Source: Microbacterium hatanonis
GTDB taxonomy: Bacteria; Actinomycetota; Actinomycetes; Actinomycetales; Microbacteriaceae
Assembly (NCBI RefSeq): GCF_008017415.1
Contig: NZ_VRSV01000002.1
Coordinates: 1,116,001-1,180,000, forward strand
Direction: 5' to 3'
DNA: 64,000 nt
Below the pieces are notes generated by a model. That model had not been told where the DNA came from. It saw only the letters and a list, made by a program, of their open reading frames with translations, and did not search any database. Shown in pieces: positions 53,567 to 61,667 of the stretch (positions are counted from its first letter, which is position 1; every line of letters begins with the position of its first letter). A program made the translations under genes and the position numbers.

Positions 53567-54313
53567 TCAGCTCGCCGCGACGCTGACCTCGAGCGGGATG
53601 ACGTCGGTGAGCACCCAGGTCTCGTAGTAGTCGAAGCGCGTGTCGCTGTGGTCCCACGAGAGCGACCGCACGCGGAGGACGGGCTGATCCGTCTCGATGC
53701 GCAGATGCTGCGCCACGGCCGCGGGGGGCAGAGTGGCGTGGATGAGGCGACGTGCGCCGCTCGTGACGAACCCGGCTTCGCGGAGTCTCTCGTTGACCGA
53801 CCCGGTGCCGTCGAGCACGGCGTCGGCGGTCGCCATGGTGCGGCCCACGGCATCCGGGAACCAGTTCGTGCTGAACATGGCCACACGACCGTTGAGCGAG
53901 CGGACGCGTTCGATCGCGAACACCTGGTCGTCCGACCCGACGCGCAGCGCCTCGGCGACGTGATCGGGCGGGCGGACGAAGCCGGCGTCGGTGACCTCGG
54001 TCTCGATGCCGGTGCGACCGTGCCGGATCTGGGACTCGAGGAACCCCTCCTGCACGGTCCACCCCGAGGGGGCCTCGGGGGACGTGGCGAACACGCCGCG
54101 TCGGGGCACGCGACGCGCGAAGCCGTCGGACTCGAGCTTCGACAGCGTCTGGCGCACCGTCGCGCGGGACAGGCCGTATTCGCGGCAGAGCTCCAGCTCG
54201 CTGGGGAGTCGCTCGTCGGCGGGCACCTCTCCCGCGACGATGCGGGCGCGCAGGATCTCGAAGAGCTGTTCGTAGTACGGCACCGGAGAGGTGCGCTCGA
54301 TGATCTGGGACAC
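53567..54313 (-). CDS. GntR family repressor with UTRA ligand domain
   Basis: A 248-residue regulator (HutC subfamily). I start at the GTG at 54313, which follows AAAGGAG; an in-frame ATG at 54331 overlaps that site and is less likely. The winged helix (to about residue 80) reads ERLPSELELCREYGLSRATV. The UTRA domain covers the rest and binds an effector, probably a phosphorylated sugar. It sits between two divergent-looking arms that share its presumed operator. Confidence 0.92.
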   Translation of the reverse strand: MSQIIERTSPVPYYEQLFEILRARIVAGEVPADERLPSELELCREYGLSRATVRQTLSKLESDGFARRVPRRGVFATSPEAPSGWTVQEGFLESQIRHGRTGIETEVTDAGFVRPPDHVAEALRVGSDDQVFAIERVRSLNGRVAMFSTNWFPDAVGRTMATADAVLDGTGSVNERLREAGFVTSGARRLIHATLPPAAVAQHLRIETDQPVLRVRSLSWDHSDTRFDYYETWVLTDVIPLEVSVAAS

Positions 54314-54456
54314 GACCACACTCCTTTGCATCGATGAACGGGCCGAGAATGATCTATCGGTACGTTGTCGTCCGACTGTACAGACAAGCACGATCCCGCC
54401 GCACCCGAGCGGTCGGGGAGTTCACGGTTTGCATTCCGCGATGTTGGCTGTACATT

Positions 54457-54468
54457 CTGTACGTACAA
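54457..54468. promoter_or_regulatory. GntR operator upstream of the ABC importer operon
   Basis: CTGTACGTACAA contains the palindrome TGTACGTACA and is the reverse complement of the site at 48238-48249. It lies 71 bp before the binding-protein ATG. Related half-sites (ACTGTACAGAC near 54375 and TACGTTCAG near 54479) occur around it, so several repressor dimers may bind this divergent region. Confidence 0.75.
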
Positions 54469-54538
54469 GACGTACGATACGTTCAGAATGACGTCGGCAG
54501 CAGCCGTCACCTGTCCCGCACTTCAGAGAGGAAGTCGC

Positions 54539-55603
54539 ATGCGAACTTCAATGATCACCGGTGTCGCACTCCTCGGAGCCGGCGCCCTCCTGCTCGCCGG
54601 GTGCTCCGGCGACACCGCCGGCGCCGGCACCGACAGCGGCGACCCGGCCTCGACGCCGCTGAGCTACTCGCAGCCCCACACCGACCCGTTCCAGAACGCC
54701 GAGAACGTCGGTTCGATGGAGCGCTTCGCCGAGCTCGGCTACGCCACGATCCCCGCGACGAACGCCGACCGCGATGCGGCGCAGCAGATCACCGACATCC
54801 AGACGCTCATCAACAAGGGTGCGAAGGGCCTCGTCATCTCGGTCGGCGACGCCGACGCGATCGTGCCCGCGATCGAGTACGCGAACGACGCCGGTGTGCC
54901 GATCGTCGCGATCGACGAGGCTCCGGCCTCGGGCAACATCGCCATGATCGTCCGCGCCGACAACGTCAACATGGGCGCCCTCGCCTGCGAGGAGATGGGC
55001 TCGCGCGTCGCCGCAGGCTCGGCCGTGATCACCCTCGACGGCGACCCGGTCACGTCCAACGGTCGCGACCGCACGAACGGGTTCAACGACTGCATGAAGG
55101 AGAACTACCCCGACGTGCAGCTCGTGAACGTCGCCACCGAGTGGGACCCGGCCAAGGCCGCCACCGGGATCGAGACCGCGCTGAACCAGTACTCCAACGT
55201 CGCCGGCATCTACAACCAGAGCGACGCGACCTTCTTCCCGACGATCCTCGACACCCTCGAGTCGATCGGCAAGCTCATCCCGGTCGGCGAGCCCGGTCAC
55301 ATCGTGCAGGTCTCGGTCGACGCGAGCCCCATGGCGATGACCGCGATCCGCGACGGCTGGCTCGACGCCGCCATCGCCCAGCCGATGACCGACTACATCG
55401 ACTACGGCGCGGACTACCTCACGCGCGCCATCGAGGGTGAGACCTTCGCTCCCGGTGAGACCGATCACGGCAGCGTCATCGAGGAGCGCAACGGCAACCT
55501 GGTCGACCTTCTGCCGACCCCGGTCGTCACCAAGGAGAACGTCGACGACCCGGACCTCTGGGGCAACAAGCAGTTCGCCCTGGACGCCTTCGGCGCCGCG
55601 TAA
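54539..55603 (+). CDS. Sugar ABC transporter substrate-binding lipoprotein
   Basis: A 354-residue lipoprotein from the ATG at 54539 behind GAGAGGAAG. Lipobox LLAGC near residue 20. It is a Peripla_BP_4 type ligand-binding protein (like RbsB/XylF): LSYSQPHTDPFQNAE, DIQTLINKGAKGLVISVGDAD and DNVNMGALACEEMG are family hallmarks. It captures the sugar for the ATPase-permease pair downstream. An upstream extension of the frame is not used. Confidence 0.92.
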   Translation: MRTSMITGVALLGAGALLLAGCSGDTAGAGTDSGDPASTPLSYSQPHTDPFQNAENVGSMERFAELGYATIPATNADRDAAQQITDIQTLINKGAKGLVISVGDADAIVPAIEYANDAGVPIVAIDEAPASGNIAMIVRADNVNMGALACEEMGSRVAAGSAVITLDGDPVTSNGRDRTNGFNDCMKENYPDVQLVNVATEWDPAKAATGIETALNQYSNVAGIYNQSDATFFPTILDTLESIGKLIPVGEPGHIVQVSVDASPMAMTAIRDGWLDAAIAQPMTDYIDYGADYLTRAIEGETFAPGETDHGSVIEERNGNLVDLLPTPVVTKENVDDPDLWGNKQFALDAFGAA

Positions 55604-55645
55604 CACCCCACCGCCCGACCGCGCAGCATCCGAGACGGAGACGTC

Positions 55646-57172
55646 ATGACCGCTTCACCGACCACCGTGCCCGTCACCGTGCCCGCCATCGAGATCGATG
55701 GCGTCAGCAAGACGTACGGTGCGACGAGAGCCCTCCAAGACGTCTCCGTCTCGATCCTGCCCGGACAGGTGCACGGCCTGATCGGCCGCAACGGCGCCGG
55801 CAAGTCCACGCTCCTGCGCATGATCACCGGCCTCGAGACCCCCGACACCGGGAGCGTGAGGTTCTTCGGATCCGAGGCTCCACCCGCATCCGATCCGAAA
55901 GCGTGGCAGCAGCGCGTCGCGTGCGTCTACCAGCGTCCCTCGGTCTTCGCGAACCTCACCATCGCGGAGAACCTCTTCACGGGCCGGCTGCCGCAGCGCG
56001 GCGCCGGGGTGTCGTGGCGGCGCATGCAGGAGGAGTCCGAGCGCATCCTCACCGAGTGGAACATCAACCTCGACCCGAAGATGCTGCTGGCCGATGCGCC
56101 GCTGGAAGAGCGGCAGATGCTGACGATCGCGAAGGCGCTGGAGGCGGGCACCCGCATCGTGCTGCTCGACGAGCCGACCGTGCAGCTCGAGGGCGCGGCG
56201 ATCCGGCGACTGTTCGACAAGGTGCAGGAGCTCCAGGCGGCGGGCGTGACGTTCGTCTTCGTCTCGCACTTCCTGCGCGAAGTGACGGCGATCTGCGACT
56301 CCGCGACGGTGCTGCGCGACGGCAAGCTGCTCTGGTCTCGGCTGGGCGACGAGATCCGATCCGACGATCTCGTCGATGCGCTGCTCGCCGGACAGGAACA
56401 GCGGCGGCACCGGGCGGAGTCGACGGCCGCATCCGATGCGCAGGCATCGCACGCCATCGCCCTCGCCGTCGAGAATGCGACCGACCGGGAGGGCGCGTTC
56501 ACCGACGTGTCGTTCACGGTCGCGCCGGGCGAGATCGTGGCGATCGGCGGCGTCGGCGGGTCGGGCAAGTACTCCGTCGGCGAGGCGATCGCGGGCCTGC
56601 GCAAGACCGCCACCGGGGGCATCATCGTCAACGGCGAGCCCGTCGCCGCAGGCAACGTCAAGGCCAGTCAGCGCGCCGGCATCGGGTTCGTCCCCGCCGA
56701 CCGGCACCGCGACGGATACGTGCCGCAGCTCAGCGTCGCCGAGAACATGACCATGGGCGTGATGGACCAGATCGCCCCGCGGGGATTCTTCTCCCCCCGC
56801 AAGCGCACCGAGATCTCGCGCGACCTCATCGCCGACGTCGCCCTGGTGCCCCCGGATCCGTCGCTGGCGGTGTCGGGACTCAGTGGCGGCAACCAGCAGA
56901 AGGTGGTGCTCGCGCGCGCCCTCGCCCGCAATCCGCGCGTGCTCGTCCTCATCTCGCCGACCGCGGGCGTCGACATCGCGGCGAAGGACGCGATCTACGC
57001 CCTCATGCTCCGCGCCCTCGGCGACGGCGTCGCCGTGGTGCTGATCTCCGACGACGTCGAGGAGCTGCTCGTCAGCCCCCGCGTCCTCATCATGCGGGAG
57101 GGGCGCATCGGCGCCGAGCTCCGCGAACCGACCGAAGAAGACATCGTTCGAGCCATCGAAGGCCTGGAGTGA
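55646..57172 (+). CDS. Ribose-type sugar ABC ATPase with degenerate second half
   Basis: A 508-residue double ATPase (RbsA/MglA type). The N-terminal half has Walker A GRNGAGKST, Walker B RIVLLDEPTVQ and a modified signature LEERQMLTIAKAL. In the C-terminal half Walker A is GVGGSGKYS, the signature LSGGNQQKV is intact, and Walker B reads VLVLISPTAGVD where DEPT is expected, so the catalytic Glu is missing. One active and one degenerate site is known in this family. It is followed by the permease with a GTGA overlap. Confidence 0.92.
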   Translation: MTASPTTVPVTVPAIEIDGVSKTYGATRALQDVSVSILPGQVHGLIGRNGAGKSTLLRMITGLETPDTGSVRFFGSEAPPASDPKAWQQRVACVYQRPSVFANLTIAENLFTGRLPQRGAGVSWRRMQEESERILTEWNINLDPKMLLADAPLEERQMLTIAKALEAGTRIVLLDEPTVQLEGAAIRRLFDKVQELQAAGVTFVFVSHFLREVTAICDSATVLRDGKLLWSRLGDEIRSDDLVDALLAGQEQRRHRAESTAASDAQASHAIALAVENATDREGAFTDVSFTVAPGEIVAIGGVGGSGKYSVGEAIAGLRKTATGGIIVNGEPVAAGNVKASQRAGIGFVPADRHRDGYVPQLSVAENMTMGVMDQIAPRGFFSPRKRTEISRDLIADVALVPPDPSLAVSGLSGGNQQKVVLARALARNPRVLVLISPTAGVDIAAKDAIYALMLRALGDGVAVVLISDDVEELLVSPRVLIMREGRIGAELREPTEEDIVRAIEGLE

Positions 57173-58188
57173 ACATCGTGCGAACCACCGTCATCCGTAC
57201 CCCCGCCGCGAAGAACCCCTTCGCGCGCACCGTCGTGAAGAACGTCCGCGAGCTGAGCGTGCTGCCCGGCCTCGTGATCGTGGCGATCATCGGCGCGGTC
57301 GTGAGCCCCGCGTTCCTGTCGGCGGCGAACCTTACGCTGATCCTGCGCCAGTCGGCGGAGCTCGGCATCGTCGTGATCGGTCTGACCTTCATCCTGCTCA
57401 CCGGCAAGCTCGACATCTCGCTCGAGTCGACCGTGGGGCTGGCGCCCATGGTCGCCGCGTGGCTGCTCATCCCCGCCGCCGTCGGCGGTCTCGGAACCGA
57501 GATCAACGAGTTCGGCGCGATCGGCATCACGATCGGGATCGGGATGCTGGTCGGACTGTTCAACGGATTCCTCGTCGTGAAGGTGAAACTCGACCCCTTC
57601 ATCGTCACGTTGGCGATGCTGATCCTCCTGCGCGGCATCACGCTCGGCATCAGCGAGGGGAAGACCCTCGCCGGCCTCCCCGAGGCCTTCCGTTACGTCG
57701 GGTCGGCCCGGTGGGCGGGGATCCCCGCGGCGATCTGGATCACCGGCATCCTCTTCCTCATCGCCGGCCTGCTCCTGCGTTACACCTCGTGGGGACGCGC
57801 CCTCTACGCGATCGGCGGCAACGCCGAGGCCGCGCGTGCGGCCGGCATCCGGGTCGACTTCGTGCTCATCACGGCCTTCGTCGCGGCCAGTGCGCTCGCC
57901 GCGTTCGCCGGCCTGATGCTCGCCGGGCGTCTCGCCTCGGTCACGAGCGGCATGGGCGAGAACCTCATCTTCAGCGCTCTCGCCGCCGCCGTCATCGGGG
58001 GCGTGCAGCTCACGGGAGGACAGGGCCGGATCGTCGGCGCGCTCATGGGCGTGCTACTGCTCGGTACGCTGACCAACGTCCTCACGCTCGCGGGCGTCCC
58101 GACCTTCTGGATCAACGCCGTCTACGGCGCCGTCATCCTGCTCGCCCTCCTCGTCGGGCGCCTCGGCGCCAAGCCGGGTGTGAGATGA
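57169..58188 (+). CDS. Ribose-type sugar ABC permease
   Basis: A 339-residue membrane protein from the GTG at 57169 overlapping the ATPase TGA. About nine to ten helices; ILLTGKLDISLESTVG and YAIGGNAEAARAAGI are the conserved RbsC-type segments, the latter being the ATPase-contact region. One permease gene suggests a homodimer. Its stop overlaps the SIS gene start. Confidence 0.93.
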   Translation: MNIVRTTVIRTPAAKNPFARTVVKNVRELSVLPGLVIVAIIGAVVSPAFLSAANLTLILRQSAELGIVVIGLTFILLTGKLDISLESTVGLAPMVAAWLLIPAAVGGLGTEINEFGAIGITIGIGMLVGLFNGFLVVKVKLDPFIVTLAMLILLRGITLGISEGKTLAGLPEAFRYVGSARWAGIPAAIWITGILFLIAGLLLRYTSWGRALYAIGGNAEAARAAGIRVDFVLITAFVAASALAAFAGLMLAGRLASVTSGMGENLIFSALAAAVIGGVQLTGGQGRIVGALMGVLLLGTLTNVLTLAGVPTFWINAVYGAVILLALLVGRLGAKPGVR

Positions 58189-58841
58189 CCCGTGATCAGC
58201 ACGAACCCGGTGAACAGCACCGGGGAGAATCCGAAGAGAAGCACCGGGAAGAATCTGAAGAGAAGAGAGTGGACATGTCGGAATTCCGCGAGATCAGCGC
58301 CACCGTCGTCCAGGAACTCGGCGAGGTCTTCCGCCGGGTGCCGCTCGACAACATCGAGGCCGCCCTCGACGCGCTCGAGAGCCACCAGCGCATCTTCGTG
58401 CTCGGCATCGGGCGCGAGGGGCTGGGGTCGAAGGCGTTCGCCATGCGCCTGACGCATTTCGGCAAGACCGTGCACTGGGGGTGGGACGACACGACCCCCG
58501 CGGTGACCGCCGACGACCTGTTCATCATGCCGTCGGGCCCGGCGAACATCCCTCACCTCCACTACATCGCCGAGCAGGTGAAGAAGACCGGTGCGACGCT
58601 GCTCGTGGCCACCGCCGTGCCCGACGGGCCGACCGCACAGCTCGCCGACATCGTGCTGACCGTTCCGGCCCACACCTACGGTGCCGACGACCCGAGCGGT
58701 CTCGTGCCGACCATCCAGGCGATGGGGAGCCTCTTCGAGCAGTCGCTCTGGATCTTCTGGGACGTGCTGTACCTCATGCTGGTGCGGCGCACCGGGGCGA
58801 AGTTCGACGACCTCGTCGCCCGCCACCGCAACTTCGAATGA
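58185..58841 (+). CDS. SIS domain sugar-phosphate isomerase (Hps/Phi-like)
   Basis: A 218-residue protein starting at ATG 58185, overlapping the permease stop (ATGA). A second candidate ATG at 58275 behind AGAGAAGAGAG gives 188 residues and a start nearer the conserved fold. The SIS core reads RIFVLGIGREGLGSKAFAMR and FIMPSGPANIPHLHYIAEQV, like 6-phospho-3-hexuloisomerases. It probably interconverts a sugar phosphate between the kinases and the aldolase. The optional N-terminus contains a tandem repeat (58214-58261). Confidence 0.88.
   Translation: MTRDQHEPGEQHRGESEEKHREESEEKRVDMSEFREISATVVQELGEVFRRVPLDNIEAALDALESHQRIFVLGIGREGLGSKAFAMRLTHFGKTVHWGWDDTTPAVTADDLFIMPSGPANIPHLHYIAEQVKKTGATLLVATAVPDGPTAQLADIVLTVPAHTYGADDPSGLVPTIQAMGSLFEQSLWIFWDVLYLMLVRRTGAKFDDLVARHRNFE
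58214..58261 (+). repeat. 24-bp tandem duplication in the SIS gene N-terminus
   Basis: Two near-identical 24-bp units beginning AGCACCGGGGAGAATCCGAA and AGCACCGGGAAGAATCTGAA. They encode HRGESEEK and HREESEEK. The units differ at two positions. Confidence 0.7.
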
Positions 58842-58870
58842 TCTGACGCGGTCGTCGCCGCGGACAGAGA

Positions 58871-58904
58871 GAAGGGCCTCCCGGTCGACACCGGGAGGCC
58901 CTTC
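58871..58904. terminator. Strong bidirectional terminator
   Basis: GAAGGGCCTCCCGGT (58871-58885) and ACCGGGAGGCCCTTC (58890-58904) form a perfect 15-bp stem with a CGAC loop. It ends the sugar operon and the convergent amidase operon. Confidence 0.85.
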
Positions 58905-58917
58905 CTCTGTGTGCGGG

Positions 58918-60798
58918 TTACTCCAGCGGGCCGTACAGGGCCGGCGCGGTGCGGGCGTCGATCTCCTGTTCGAGCGCGAACGCGTAACCGAGCAGCGGAC
59001 CTTCGGCGAAGTCGCGCCCGAGGAACTCGAGGTTGACGTTGCCCGCGGGCGACTCGCCCACCGCGGCCGCCCAGCCCATCGGCACCGTCACCGCGGGGAG
59101 CCCGGTGTTGGGGCTCAGGCGCATGTTGGTGCTGATCGTGCTGTACGCGTTGCCGCTCGGGTACACGATGGCGTCGAGACCCAGGTCGTCCATCAGCTTC
59201 GTCACGAGCGTCTTGCCCTTGGCGAGCTGCGTGGTGTGGGTGCCCGTCGGACCCGCCCAGGCCTGGTAGGCCTCCTCGGTGACGGCGGCACGCTGCCCGT
59301 ACGGGTTGCTCGCCCGTCCGGGGACGATGCTCGTCGACTGGCTGATCTTGAGCAGGCTGTTCGCCGAGACGTCGGGGTCGAGGTAGGTGTCGATGTACTC
59401 CTGGAGGTCGTGGTTGAACTCCGGGCCGCTGCCGCTGCCCTCACCGAGGATGGCGCTCCAGCCCTCGGGCGGGGTCACCTCGACGACCTTCGCGCCCTTC
59501 TCGACGAGCGTCGCCTTGGTCTTCTCCCACAGGGCGAGGGTGCTGGCGTTCGTTCCGAACATCGCCGGCACATAACCGAACGTCTTGCCGGCGAGCGAGT
59601 CCGCGTCGAGGTACGACGTGTACGACGTCGGCACCTTGCCGGCCTGGTTCGCGGTGATCGGATCCGCAGCATCCGCTCCGACGACCGCATCGAGAGCAAC
59701 GGCGGCATCCGTCACCGAGCGGGCGATCGGGCCACCGGTGTCCTGCGACAGGGCGAGCGGAACGATGCCCGCGCGGCTGGCGAGACCGACGGTCGGTCGG
59801 ACGCCCACGAGCGAGTTGTACGTCGACGGGACGCGGATCGATCCGCCCGTGTCGGTGCCGAAGCCGATCGCGGCGAGGTTCGCCGAGATCGACGCGCCCG
59901 TGCCACCGCTCGAGCCGCCCGAGGTGCGCGACGTGTCGAGCGGGCTCGAGACCGTCAGCGCCGTGCCGGGCGTCTGGAACGCCGACCACTGCGACGACAG
60001 GTTGATCGCGAACTCGTCCATGCTCGCCTTGGCGAGGATGACCGCGCCGTCGGCGCGGAGGCCCGTCACCATCGTGGCGTCGGTCGTGGTCTGGTTGTCG
60101 TTCCAGCACCCGCACCCGGCCGTGGTGGGCATGTCGACGGTGTTGTAGTTGTCCTTCACCGCGATCGGCACGCCGAGCAGCATGCTCGTCATGCCCTTCT
60201 CGGCGCGCACGGCGTCGGCCGCCGCGGCGGCGGTCAGTGCCGCCTGCTCACCCACCGTGATGATGGAGTTCAGCGGTCGCGCGCCGCCGGAGACCGTGAC
60301 CTTGTCGTAGGCGTCGATGCGGTCGATATAGGCCTGCGTGAGCTCCACCGACGTCGTGACGCCGGCGTTCATCGCGGCCTGCATCTCGACGACGTCGGCC
60401 TCGACGAGCTGGAACGGGCCGTCGTCGTAGATGATGCGCTGCGACAGCAGAGCGAGGTCGGACACGGTCACGGCGCCGTCGGCGTCGAGGTCGAACGTCG
60501 AGTACTCGGCCCACTGCGGGTCGGTGCTCGTCGCGCCGATCGCCGCCGACAGCACGGCGAGGTCGGCATCGGTGACCTGGTCGTCGCCGGTCTGGTCGAG
60601 CTCGGTGTAGTACGGCGCGAGGAACGGTGCCCTCTCGGCCGCGGCGACGGGTGCCGCGGTGGCGGGGACGGCGAGGGAAGCGGCGGCTACCGTTCCCAGC
60701 GCGGCCGCGACGGCGACGATGCGCCGAGTGGATGCTGTCACGAGGGGGCCTTTGCGGGACGAAGGGGAGGAGGGCGTCGAGCTCTGCGTGCGGATCAT
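58918..60798 (-). CDS. Secreted amidase-signature enzyme with N-terminal dockerin-like module
   Basis: A 626-residue protein from the ATG at 60798, which overlaps the cohesin-gene stop (ATGA). Order: signal peptide (to about 49), a dockerin-like double calcium loop at 66-122 (D68/T70/D72/D79 and D103/D105/D107/D114, the second being DLDADGAVTVSDL), then the amidase domain. The Ser-cisSer-Lys triad is in VPIAVKDNYN, TSGGSSGGTGAS and GFGTDTGGSIRVPS. It hydrolyses amide bonds outside the cell; substrate unknown. It likely docks on the cohesin protein encoded by the upstream gene. Confidence 0.85.
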   Translation of the reverse strand: MIRTQSSTPSSPSSRKGPLVTASTRRIVAVAAALGTVAAASLAVPATAAPVAAAERAPFLAPYYTELDQTGDDQVTDADLAVLSAAIGATSTDPQWAEYSTFDLDADGAVTVSDLALLSQRIIYDDGPFQLVEADVVEMQAAMNAGVTTSVELTQAYIDRIDAYDKVTVSGGARPLNSIITVGEQAALTAAAAADAVRAEKGMTSMLLGVPIAVKDNYNTVDMPTTAGCGCWNDNQTTTDATMVTGLRADGAVILAKASMDEFAINLSSQWSAFQTPGTALTVSSPLDTSRTSGGSSGGTGASISANLAAIGFGTDTGGSIRVPSTYNSLVGVRPTVGLASRAGIVPLALSQDTGGPIARSVTDAAVALDAVVGADAADPITANQAGKVPTSYTSYLDADSLAGKTFGYVPAMFGTNASTLALWEKTKATLVEKGAKVVEVTPPEGWSAILGEGSGSGPEFNHDLQEYIDTYLDPDVSANSLLKISQSTSIVPGRASNPYGQRAAVTEEAYQAWAGPTGTHTTQLAKGKTLVTKLMDDLGLDAIVYPSGNAYSTISTNMRLSPNTGLPAVTVPMGWAAAVGESPAGNVNLEFLGRDFAEGPLLGYAFALEQEIDARTAPALYGPLE

Positions 60799-61541
60799 TC
60801 GGACACCGCCTGACGACGACGGATCACCAGGAGGGCGCCCGCGGCGATGAGGACGACGGCGGCCGCGCCCGTGATGAGCCACGGGGTGGCGTCGGCGCCG
60901 GTGGCGGCCAGCGGCTGGCCGTTCGAGGCGACCGGGACGGCCGTCGCCGAGGCGCTCGCGCTCGGGGTCGGCGTCGCGCTCTCGGTCGGAGTCGACGTCG
61001 GCGACGGCGACGGATCGGGGAGGGCGACGAGCGAGACCGACGCGGAGTCGACGTCGGTCTGGGTCACCGACTCGTCGGTCGAGCTGACCAGCTCGGCCGA
61101 GGCGAGCGCGACGACCGTGTCGCCGCCGTCGATCGCGCGGAACGAGAACGAGGCGAGCTCGACCGTGCCGGAGAGCCCGGGGGAGGTGCCCAGGCGGGTG
61201 TGGGTCACGGCGACCAGCCCGTCGCCGAGCGCGCCGGTGGTGAATCCGCCGTCGGGGCCGACGGCCGACTCCTCGTCGAACTCGAGCACCGCGGGGTCGT
61301 ACGCGAAGATCAGGTCGTAGGCGTACAGATCGGTCGTGCCGGTGGAGGTCACGGTCACCTCGAGCGTGTCGCCCTCGGTCGCCTCGTCGGGGGAGACGTC
61401 GATAGAGATGCTCGCGGCGGGGGCCGCGGCGAATGCCGCGGGAGCCAGCGCGACCGATCCGCTCGCCAGGGCGAACGTGGTGACGAGCAGCGCGATGCCG
61501 CGAGCTCGCAGCATCCTGCCTCTGCCAGTGGTTTCAGACAT
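60795..61541 (-). CDS. Sortase-anchored cohesin-domain protein
   Basis: A 248-residue protein. Order: signal peptide (to about 39), one cohesin domain (about 42-175), a Pro/Ser/Thr linker, LAATG at 211-215, a membrane helix and RRRQAVSE. Cohesin features include SISIDVSPDEATEGDTLEV, DLYAYDLIFAYDPAVLEFD and VAVTHTRLG. The cohesin should bind dockerin modules in a calcium-dependent way; LAATG would attach it to the wall. It is the first gene of a two-gene operon with the dockerin-bearing amidase. Confidence 0.82.
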   Translation of the reverse strand: MSETTGRGRMLRARGIALLVTTFALASGSVALAPAAFAAAPAASISIDVSPDEATEGDTLEVTVTSTGTTDLYAYDLIFAYDPAVLEFDEESAVGPDGGFTTGALGDGLVAVTHTRLGTSPGLSGTVELASFSFRAIDGGDTVVALASAELVSSTDESVTQTDVDSASVSLVALPDPSPSPTSTPTESATPTPSASASATAVPVASNGQPLAATGADATPWLITGAAAVVLIAAGALLVIRRRQAVSE

Positions 61542-61567
61542 GCGGGAGAAGCCCTTCTACGGGTAGA

Positions 61568-61615
61568 GGGACTCGCCGACGCACGCGACGACGCGTGCTC
61601 GCGTCGGCGCGTCCC
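61568..61615 (-). terminator. Terminator between the PAS kinase and the cohesin operon
   Basis: GGGAC...CGCCGACGC pairs with GCGTCGGCG...GTCCC, with an inner GCG/CGC hairpin. It insulates the cohesin operon from the kinase upstream. Confidence 0.65.
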
Positions 61616-61667
61616 GTGTGGGTACCAGCAACCTCTCAGACTCCCGTTTCGGGGCGGGGTCGCGCTG

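Noticed and set aside
55646..57172. Sugar ATPase as a pseudogene because of its altered Walker B
   Set aside because: The reading frame is intact, the other motifs are present and neighbours are coupled; asymmetry is known in this family.
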